Below, piece after piece: positions 58,501-64,000 of a DNA stretch of 64,000 bases. Within the stretch, counting starts at the first letter, position 1; the number at the start of each line of letters is the position of its first letter. Location of the stretch: contig CM023534.1 of NCBI GenBank assembly GCA_013350335.1, forward strand, positions 2,542,001-2,606,000. The letters run 5' to 3'. The position numbers and the translations under genes are program-made. The stretch is from Chimonanthus salicifolius (taxonomy: Eukaryota > Streptophyta > Magnoliopsida > Laurales > Calycanthaceae). Below the pieces are notes generated by a model that did not search any database, was not told the origin of the DNA, and saw only the letters and a program-made list of their open reading frames with translations.

Positions 58501-61032
58501 GCTCTATATGAAAAGGGAGAATTCTAGATTTAGGAACATAGTTTTTGTTCTGAATCATCACACTGTCAACAAATATCCATGCATGGAATAATCATTTTTT
58601 TACTGGGAAGTAGAAAGTTAAGCAGGAAACGAAGTAACAAAGTTAAACGTCAAGTAGAGATTTGATCCAAACATTTCAGAAATTAGTTCAAGATGGCTAA
58701 CCTTTCTAATGCACAAAGATACTTCTCGTAGACAGAGAAAGAGAGCCGACCTCCATTTGAATCTGTAAGCATATCAAACAAATCCGAACTAGTAACTACA
58801 TCTGCAGCGGTGGGAACTGCTGGAGCTATCCGAGAAAAGGCTTCTCTCCCAACTGTACTCTCAGCATCAACCTGTCACAGAGATGAGGAGAGCAATGAGA
58901 GGCCATAAGCTAATTGAAAGAGAGTGTTCACTCGCTTACGAGTTTAATCTTTCAATAAAAAAAACCTAGTGCTGTCAATCACATATTCATTGAAACATGC
59001 AGAACAGAAGGCAAGGTTTACTTTTTATATTCAAATCAAGCCAAGTGATTGCAACCATCACACACGCATGTGCACACACTCAAATGCGTGTGTTTTACTC
59101 TTTGAATGAATCGCCCAGTGCTGACAATTATATATTCATTGAAGCATGTAGAGGAAAAGGCAAGGTTTACCTCACACCCACAGGAAAAGGCAAGGTTTAC
59201 CCCACAACCACATCCATAGCCATGCATATGTGAATTAACAAAAAGTCTCACATTAGTTAATTTGTTAAACCAATGATTCTATACAATACTTAAGGCACCC
59301 TTCTCTCAATGGGTAGCTTTTGAGAGTGAGTTATACCTCAAGAATGTTATCATGTCTTGGTTTTCTAACATGGTATCAAAACAGGTTCCATGTGCAGCCG
59401 CAGGGCACAGCTGAACATAAGGGCAAGTCTGAAGTTTCCATATGCAGCCGCAGGGCACAGCTACACGTGAGGGCGGGTGTTAATTGACAAAAAGTCTCAC
59501 AGTCGGTTAATTTGAGAAACCAACGACTCCATATAACACTTGAGGCACCATTCTCTCTATGACTAGCTTTTGAAAGCGAGTTTTACCTCAAGAATGTTAT
59601 CATGTCTTGGTTTTCTAACAGCATACGCAAACTAATATATGGATTGCAGGCTCATCATTAGTTAGCTTCATGAATGAGGAGACAGTATATTAAAATTTAA
59701 AAGTATGCATGCAATATCTCGTTCTAGTAGTGGTATATACAATACAAAGCAGTACCTAACCATTTAGAACTATGGGGTTATCCTAGAATGCAAAGTAGAA
59801 AGCATTGGAAAGGATGACAGCATATACAGATCTAAATTTCAGAAATTAGTCAAGTAACAGCATAAAAGAAAAAAAATAAAGACATAAAGAACACCGTGAC
59901 CTCATCATTCAAAAAAAAAAAAAAAATGAACACCATAACCTCATCAACAGCTTAGATGAATTCAACTCCTTCCAAAAACTTGCTCAGAGAGATTTTCCTC
60001 AACCTACTTTGTGTTTACTGATCAAAATACATCACCTTAAGTAAAGGTTGGCTGGCAGCACCAGGAGTTTCCCAGGCTAGCATCATATCATATGTCAGGC
60101 GCCGAAAGCTCTTATCGCTGAGGTGACCAGTTACTTGACTGGACAGAGCAAGTGCCCTGAAGCAACAGTACTCCAAAAAATTTCTCGCATACCGTGATGG
60201 ATGTTTAATAGTATCAGAAGCCTCTCCATCAAAGTTCTGCCGAAGTTCATCCATGGAAACATCAAGAATACTGCATATAGGAGAGGTCAACAGGAACATT
60301 AAACCGACCAAGCCACATCAACAAGAAGAACAAGGAATCAATTTTTCAAGTTTTGTGACTTCATTAGTGCAGATATTTTTAATTCAAACAGTGACCAAGT
60401 GTCAAAGCTAAATTAGAAACCAACCTAGGTACGGGTGACACTCCACATTTCCTAACCTCAACGTGAAGGACGAACAAAACAAATTTTTGGCATTCAGTGA
60501 TTTTAATTCCTAATAACATTTGGGAGAGAGAATGAACTAAAGAATTTACTGGCATGAACACAACTAGCAAGTCCATCAATGCAACCACTTTCTTTGAAAA
60601 AAGAAAGAAGACCAAATTGAAGGCAATAAAATAACAAATGATGGTCTTCAAATAACTCCAACAAAAAAATTTACACATAATGTTAATTTTGAACAGATAG
60701 ATGCATTTCAAACTTATGATGATGATGATGACAAAGTAAACTCGACCAAAAATCTGATATTTATCACATTCTGGATATGACTAAACAAACATACACAATA
60801 ACTTGATCTTGGTTAGAGTGAAAATGGAGAACATACAAATAGTACATACATACCGTGAGCATCGACCAACAATGACATTGGCCATAGGAGAGAGCTCTGA
60901 AATCCACTTTCGCCGGCCTGATGGTGACTCAAATTCCTCATCAAATGAACTCCGGCTGCTGAGAACCCAACTAAATGACCCTTCTTTTACTAATCCCTCC
61001 AACATATTTCTAGTCTTGCTAATCATCGTCAT
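40282..61032 (-). CDS. DUF639-family membrane protein, nine coding exons, frameshift in exon 6
   Basis: DUF639 proteins are plant proteins of unknown biochemical role. On the - strand the coding exons are 61032-60854, 60270-60036, 58871-58702, 58503-58361, 57823-57646, 56821-56241, 48969-48857, 43886-43643 and 40509-40282 (TAA at 40284-40282). Every junction has GT at the donor and AG at the acceptor, and the phases join. Ignoring one surplus base in exon 6, the coding length is 2070 nt, 689 residues, with no other break. Landmarks are SFSWVLSSRSSFDEEFE (exon 1), FRRLTYDMMLAWETPGA (exon 2), LTLTDHALYFEPLRVVSYDK (exon 5) and GHSRRDYWLAIIREI (exon 6). Hydrophobic segments in exons 7-9 suggest a membrane-bound C-terminal domain. 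The three large introns (3.1, 5.0 and 7.3 kb) are full of transposon remains. The exon 6 shift means pseudogene or assembly error. The family assignment is from recognition, not search. Confidence 0.9.
40930..41220 (+). mobile_element. Possible solo LTR
   Basis: AAAGAGGATTTGTTTCCTTA is also found as AAAGATTTGTTTCCTTATTT at 44820, at the start of an LTR-like segment. A TTGAGTTGTACCTTGAGCC stretch and ATTGATTAATGAAAAATTAT follow, in the style of the 3' part of Ty3-type LTRs. There is no primer site and no coding part. Boundaries are approximate. Confidence 0.35.
42360..42900. repeat. Strand-biased C/T-rich degenerate CCAT-type repeat
   Basis: Long runs on the + strand are almost free of G, with recurring CCATCC, CCACC, CTGTCC and ATCCATCCACAGTCC words, most regular at 42600-42770. 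It lies within intron 8 of the DUF639 gene, where the transcript would be purine-rich. Confidence 0.6.
43643..43886 (-). CDS. DUF639 gene, exon 8
   Basis: Codes for residues 533-614. It opens with a membrane segment (HAFVLLLLFIAIFMLLTRF), then a soluble helix-rich stretch (APPAMNTMEQLLAVQNAISQ, VEELVQDGNVVLLKLRALLL). The acceptor is TTTTGCAG and the donor is CAG/GTCATT. Confidence 0.9.
44820..46110 (+). mobile_element. Decayed LTR retrotransposon, probably Ty3-type
   Basis: An LTR-like 5' segment ends before TTTGGTATCAGAGCTTGC (45101-45118), a clear initiator-tRNA primer site. It is followed at about 45377 by a gag-like start (AINGARIEKLEANV in translation), soon interrupted by a stop. Sequence at 45850-45920 (GTAGTTGTATAATGAGTATT ... 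CATCAATG-like) repeats the 5' LTR part at 44925-44970, so a short 3' LTR piece is present. Pol is missing. Confidence 0.55.
46222..46370 (-). mobile_element. SINE family 2 (antisense), uninterrupted
   Basis: On the - strand: CCAGTGTGTGTGGATTGGGA, then GGTTTACACATGC, CACCTCCAATGTGGGG, GAGGATACCCATGTTAC and a poly-A tail (the T run at 46232-46240). It provides the empty site for the MITE at 19126. Confidence 0.72.
46390..46930 (-). pseudogene. L1-type LINE fragment, RNase H domain (decayed)
   Basis: On the - strand the conceptual protein reads, with breaks, FFKFNMDRAARG, then an ESN segment, KTPPWKLV, a FRDIRRL-like segment and ANNIANFLAKVGV. This is the order of the RNase H-like domain at the C-terminus of many plant L1 polyproteins (FNVDGA ... 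ANxxAD-LAK). Multiple stops are present. Confidence 0.7.
47040..47135 (-). mobile_element. SINE family 2 head (antisense)
   Basis: On the - strand: ACCTACCTCATGAAGCGAGG, then TCTTGAGTTCGATTTACACT with a B-box-like GAGTTCGATTT. It matches the head at 63680. The body is not continuous with it. Confidence 0.5.
48857..48969 (-). CDS. DUF639 gene, exon 7
   Basis: A 113-bp exon for residues 496-532: ELLFPVTEIGNYLLFLYSWE, then DPVKSVMFCSVTAFLIC, the start of the membrane domain. The acceptor is TTTTGCAG and the donor is AG/GTCTGT. It is easy to miss because it sits between introns of 5.0 and 7.3 kb. Confidence 0.9.
49470..49799 (+). pseudogene. RTE LINE 3'-end fragment
   Basis: The translation gives APIEEKIEVCHTHIRWFGYI, then a KRSK segment and TGRTGRSIGA. 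This has the form of the C-terminal end of plant RTE polyproteins (EK..E.R.RWFGH......RGRP). It ends in the GATGATGATGATC run (49789-49800) typical of these LINE tails. Confidence 0.65.
49808..50314. mobile_element. hAT-type MITE, CAATGTTGTGAAAATC family
   Basis: The left end CAATGTTGTGAAAATCAAAT and, on the opposite strand, the right end CATTGTTAAAACTTACAATA are diverged inverted repeats. The subterminal regions repeat ATCGTAAGAT-like words. The flanks ATCTAAAT (49800-49807) and ATCTGAAT (50315-50322) are an 8-bp duplication with one mismatch. It landed at the tail of the LINE fragment before it. Confidence 0.75.
51100..53380 (-). pseudogene. RTE-type LINE, endonuclease plus reverse transcriptase, decayed
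   Basis: Reading down the - strand: IIGGDLNGYVG (about 53355-53320) and LVTFRSGRCRLPIDLFLL (about 53180) from the endonuclease; AANKTVDNAKYEPCDDLYVK and TYKLAKVRDEN (52590-52450) from the linker; GPDDIPIEVW, WERIIE, NQFRLMLGWSTTETIF (52230-51980), FVEVVHGQ and GLYQGSILSLYVF (51790-51680) from the reverse transcriptase; and IRQIMLYGGECWAI (51270-51230) near the C-terminus. The order is right for an RTE LINE. Stops and frameshifts abound and the YADD-type active-site motif is not intact (a degenerate YLLMIYL stands near its place), so it is dead. Confidence 0.85.
55200..55620 (+). pseudogene. RTE LINE 3'-end fragment
   Basis: In translation with frame breaks: RNDHIKET, ITEKMRITHLRWFGH, then RRGRPLKTWIEGIKKDMKGC and GVTE, the standard C-terminal end of plant RTE LINEs. 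It is followed by the AATGATGATGATGACGACGA tail at 55590-55609. Orientation is opposite to the 51100-53380 LINE. Confidence 0.78.
56241..56821 (-). CDS. DUF639 gene, exon 6 (contains one-base frameshift)
   Basis: After the acceptor CTTGTAG the phase set by exon 5 reads LPEPVIMEFPE. The frame that carries the conserved LTGHSRRDYWLAIIREIL is one base off, and staying in phase gives a stop six residues later. The switch lies at GAAGCTC (about 56788-56794), where one extra G fits. The exon is 581 bp; removing one base makes it join both neighbours in phase. The rest (to AVMK) is open and conserved in style, including RLRHKALLMFNVADQLPGGD. Confidence 0.88.
57646..57823 (-). CDS. DUF639 gene, exon 5
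   Basis: Codes for residues 243-301. The segment RLTLTDHALYFEPLRVVSYD looks like a GRAM-type PH strand pattern (inference), followed by QVVKPELTGPWGTRLFDKAV. The acceptor is CTGCAG and the donor is TT/GTAAGT. Confidence 0.9.
58361..58503 (-). CDS. DUF639 gene, exon 4
   Basis: Codes for residues 195-242, including SESSLLSGLRMPRGERILDVD and TTQPVLEHLGISTWPG (the N-terminal side of the domain in exon 5). The acceptor is ATATAG and the donor is G/GTGAGT. Confidence 0.9.
58702..58871 (-). CDS. DUF639 gene, exon 3
   Basis: Codes for residues 139-194: VDAESTVGREAFSRIAPAVP, then a DLFDMLTDSNGGRLSFSVYE region that resembles a helix-loop preceding KYLCALER. The acceptor is TGACAG and the donor is AG/GTTAGC. 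Confidence 0.88.
58872..60035 (-). other. DUF639 intron 2
   Basis: 1.16 kb. It contains a short duplication (about 58976-59022 and 59127-59173, both with AAGGCAAGGTTTAC) and the complete TRIM at 59229-59620. Confidence 0.8.
59229..59620 (+). mobile_element. TRIM, family D, complete, in DUF639 intron 2
   Basis: The LTRs are 59229-59370 and 59478-59620 (TGTGAATTAAC / TGTTAATTGAC ... TTTTCTAACA). TGGTATCAAAACAGG directly follows the first as the primer site. ACGTGAGGGCGGG precedes the second as the polypurine tract. GCATA flanks both ends exactly (59224-59228 and 59621-59625). The internal part is 107 bp with a CAGCCGCAGGGCACAGCT duplication. Inserted antisense to the host gene. Confidence 0.94.
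60036..60270 (-). CDS. DUF639 gene, exon 2
   Basis: Codes for residues 60-138: ILDVSMDELRQNFDGEASD, NFLEYCCFRALALSSQVTGH and FRRLTYDMMLAWETPGAASQ. The acceptor is ATGCAG and the donor is AAG/GTGATG. Confidence 0.9.
60854..61032 (-). CDS. DUF639 gene, exon 1 (start)
   Basis: Begins at the ATG 61030-61032; a second in-frame ATG is two codons on (61024-61026). It codes for MTMISKTRNMLEGLVKEGSF, then SRSSFDEEFESP and ELSPMANVIVGRCS. The donor is CG/GTATGT. No conserved coding sequence precedes it, which supports this start. Confidence 0.88.
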
Positions 61033-61860
61033 CTTGGAAAAGATCTAATTCAAACAAAACTTCTGTAACTCACACCCTTTTGTTCAAAACCAAGTTCCAA
61101 ATTCCCGTGGCTTTCCAAATTTCACCCAAGACTTTTTCTTCTTGTAATCAGAGTTGTTCTTCTTTCGGCATCATTTATCCAAAGTTTTCTTGATTCAAAA
61201 CCCTTCCACATAAACTCAATTCATCGAGACATCACTTTCCCCAAATTGGATACTCACTTCCTGCCTTTTCCTGGGCAAGCCAAGAGAAGTAATACTCAGT
61301 TTACAAAACCCAATTCCCAATTCCACATATTACCTCAAAATCTTCCACAGCGTTATCCATTCAAATCCTAAATAAATGGACTTTCACCAGTAGTTTTCCG
61401 TCTAAAACCCATTTCAACAGAAGACTCATCTTATCAGAAAGAATTCTCATTTCCTGCTGATTCCACACTTACCCAGCAGAATTCCATCCTACCTTTGGGT
61501 TCTTGTGCATGAAAGTAGAGGAAAGAAATCAGAATTCAGCCCATTTGAGTGCTGGGTATCTTGACAAGGGAAGGTGCTGATTGTTTTGATGAGATTTCAT
61601 TAGAATTTGGACATTTGAGGAAAAGAGGAGATGAAATAAAAAGAAGATTCAATGATATGAAATCAATAAACTAGAAGCTTTTACCTTACTTTGGTTGTTG
61701 GTATTGGATTTCTTGGTGAGCTCGAACGAGGTGGCGATGATGAAGTAGAACCGGTTCACCGAATTCTCGACAGAAAGGGAAGTTTCCACGGTTCAAAATA
61801 CACCGCGAGAGCACCGCTTTGGCTTCTCTTCAATCACCTTTTTGGCCCTTCATGTCAGCA
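61033..61860 (-). promoter_or_regulatory. 5' leader and promoter region of DUF639 gene
   Basis: A plausible leader exon lies about 61690-61830 on the - strand, with a donor AAAGTAAG/GTAAAAGC near 61685. TTACAG near 61060 could be the acceptor of a leader intron. No clear TATA box is visible. This is inference from splice-like signals only. Confidence 0.4.
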
Positions 61861-62395
61861 AGAATTATCCGTTTGAGAAATCTGAAAAATACAATATATT
61901 ATTTTAATATTCTATATTTTTTTAAAAAATTTAAATGTGGTAAATTGGAAGATAGTGTAAAACTTCATGGGTGTAAAACTTCATGGGTGAGTCCATTACT
62001 CGGAATACATCAAAATTAAGCCATCGAAACTCCAACATGCAATCTCCCATTTCTTGAGGGGGAAGCAACTACTTAAACTACACCTATCTAAATAATGTTC
62101 TATATTTTTTTAGCACATCTTTATTACTTTTGGTAGCTACCTTCTCCACTGTTCTCTCATGAATTAATTTATTTATTTGAATTTACTTTAAATCATCCTT
62201 ATTTTTATTCACTTTTTTATGGTATTATTGAACTTCTATAGTTGTTCAAATAATATTCTAAATTTATTTTCTGTCTAATTATTATTGAAGTATGTCCCAT
62301 TTTAACTAATTTATTTATATGATTTGAATGAATTAGAATAAGGGGAAGTGGTCATTTTTTGTTGAGAGAATATTTAAACTTACGCTTTAACGATC
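61861..62395. other. Intergenic, AT-rich
   Basis: No gene or element recognised. Confidence 0.4.
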
Positions 62396-62862
62396 TGTCC
62401 CGCTAGTACAATATTGTCTACTTTGAGTCCACACACAGGCCCACACGACTTTCCATTGGCGAGCCAACCCAATGTTGCTCCCAAAAGGTCTTATGCTAGA
62501 AGGAGGAAGACTATCAATTATATGCCAAGGAATTTCAAATGCAACTAGCAATATGAGTCTTTTTCTCCTTCACAATATAGACCCCTTCTCGGTCGGGATA
62601 TTGCAACATATCCCCCTTGAAGCAAAAGTTGTCTTCAGTTCTGCACATACAATAACTAAGCCCACACCCTTAGACAGATAGTTAAATAATTCTCTAATAT
62701 CATTTGTAATGATCCGTCCCACCTAGCACAATATTGTCCACTTTGTACCCACACATAGGTCCGCATGGTTTTACATTGAGTCTGACCCAAAAGGCCTTAT
62801 GCTCAGGAGAGGAGAGTACTCTCTTATAACCCCACCCCCTCCACCTCATGTGGGGTGTTACA
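62396..62862 (-). mobile_element. TRIM, family A, antisense
   Basis: On the - strand the 5' LTR is 62862-62705 (TGTAACACCCC ... GGATCATTACA). Next come AATGATATTAGAG, a mutated primer site, then the phrase TAAGGGTGTGGGCT shared with 146-599, a purine tract (CAAGGGGGATA), and the 3' LTR 62608-62396. The LTR phrases GCATAAGACCTTTTGGGAGC and GACAATATTGTACTAGCGGG match the first family member. The target duplication is poor (TACGC/TACCT), so this is an older insertion. Confidence 0.82.
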
Positions 62863-63669
62863 CATACCTATAAAAAAGGATGGTGATAAATTCATTTAGG
62901 TTTTTTAGTAAATATGTGACCTATTAAAATTAGCTTAGTTGAACCAATCAACTCATATTTCTAAATGTTATCAAATTTAAAGACTAAAAATAGTCAAACT
63001 AATCAAATTTTGAAGATCCCACCCCACCAATTTCTCTCTATTTAATGGGATCACGCGATGTACAGGATAATACACTAAACACCACTATAGGTGATATATG
63101 TGGAATAGCAATATCTCTTCATGGAGTAGAATTTCAGCACTTAAGCTCAGATGGGTCTCACCATCATCGAATGTTTCTTCATTTGACTCAATTGATCCAC
63201 TCAAGTTTCAATTGCTGCATCACTAGCAAACAGCAGAGATTAATATTTTTTTCAAAAATCTAGGAATTAGATTCACAAGTACCAAGATTAAGTAACATTT
63301 GAACTATGACATTTAAATCTAAATTATTTTTAATGTCTAAGCGGTAGCTCAAAACTGATATTGAATCAATGCATCTATCCATAATGCAGTTTGTCCTGTT
63401 GGATCACACACAGATGGACCACTTTTTTTAACTAATAGTTTGTATATTTAATCAATCGAACAATAGTTATATCGGTCAATAATACAGTAGATACTATTGA
63501 TACATTTTAAAAAAAAATATTGAAAAAAACGGTTTCAACCTTTTCGAATTGAATTGTAGTGATTTTAAAAAGGTTTGACCGTACCAAATATCTTTCTCCT
63601 AAAGTTATACTATTTTGAGTTATATTTATCAATTTTTTTAAAATTTTGACTTTAAAATAATATAAAATT

Positions 63670-63885
63670 AGGAGTTTTTAAATGTATGTCTCATGAAATA
63701 AGTCTTAAGTTCGATTTATTCTTAACCCCTCTAGGCTACTCTTTATAAAATTACTCTCCCATTGACTAAACCAATATATGTGGATTCAGAGGTTTACACA
63801 TATTCGTAAGATTAATTTATCTCCAAGGCTCTAATATGGGGTGTGAATACCCATTTTACCAAAAAAATAGGAGTTTTTTGTAAAA
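63670..63885 (+). mobile_element. SINE family 2, near complete
   Basis: The head ATGTCTCATGAAATAAGTC then TTAAGTTCGATTTATTCTTA (B-box-like), the body CCAATATATGTGGATTCAGAGG then TTTACACATATTCG, and the tail TGTGAATACCCATTTTACCAAAA. It is the clearest case showing head and body joined. Confidence 0.68.
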
Positions 63886-64000
63886 AAATTAATGAAATAA
63901 TATTCACTGCATATAGAATTCAATACACATGTGTTAATGTAATTGTCAAAGTTTATAGGATATCTATATACACTTTCAAGTTTTTTTTTTTTTGAAAATT

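Overview
This is nuclear DNA of a flowering plant, most likely a dicot. It is AT-rich, has two compact intronless genes and one intron-split gene with GT-AG introns, and most of the rest is plant transposable elements: TRIM mini-LTR elements, hAT and Stowaway MITEs, tRNA-derived SINEs and RTE/L1-type LINE remnants. I see no bacterial, organellar or viral gene set.

Three protein-coding genes can be supported. (1) A VQ-motif regulator on the + strand at 15513-16074. Its reading frame is broken by one surplus base near 15885, and the conserved C-terminal tail continues in the next frame. (2) A 338-residue membrane-anchored WD40-like protein on the - strand (29891-30907), intact and intronless. 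(3) A nine-exon DUF639-family membrane protein on the - strand (coding exons between 40282 and 61032). Its introns have been inflated to 20.7 kb by transposons, and it also carries a one-base frameshift, in exon 6. The three genes are not an operon, and nothing in the sequence links their functions.

Layout: 1-3.8 kb, TRIMs and a SINE. 3.8-7.5 kb, a duplicated repeat; one copy carries a 2-kb hAT element rich in ATCGGCCGAT and the other copy is the empty site. 7.5-15.2 kb, AT-rich DNA with a small hAT relative, a Stowaway MITE and tandem duplications. 15.2-16.1 kb, the VQ gene. 16.8-20.7 kb, three direct copies of one repeat, two of them hit by later insertions. 21.6-22.6 kb, a TRIM nested inside an hAT element. 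23-29.8 kb, LINE and SINE debris and a MITE. 29.9-31.2 kb, the WD40-like gene. 31.3-32.4 kb, a 1.08-kb foldback hairpin studded with a 16-bp palindrome. 32.4-40.2 kb, intergenic DNA with two TRIMs. 40.3-61.8 kb, the DUF639 gene. 62.4-64 kb, a TRIM and a SINE.

The strongest unusual signals are the foldback hairpin with its array of ATTCATTCGAATGAAT palindromes, the hAT family defined by GGCC-centred palindromes with target duplications and paralogous empty sites, the number of TRIM elements, and the matching single-base frameshifts in two otherwise well-conserved genes. All assignments come from reading the sequence by eye; no database search was possible.
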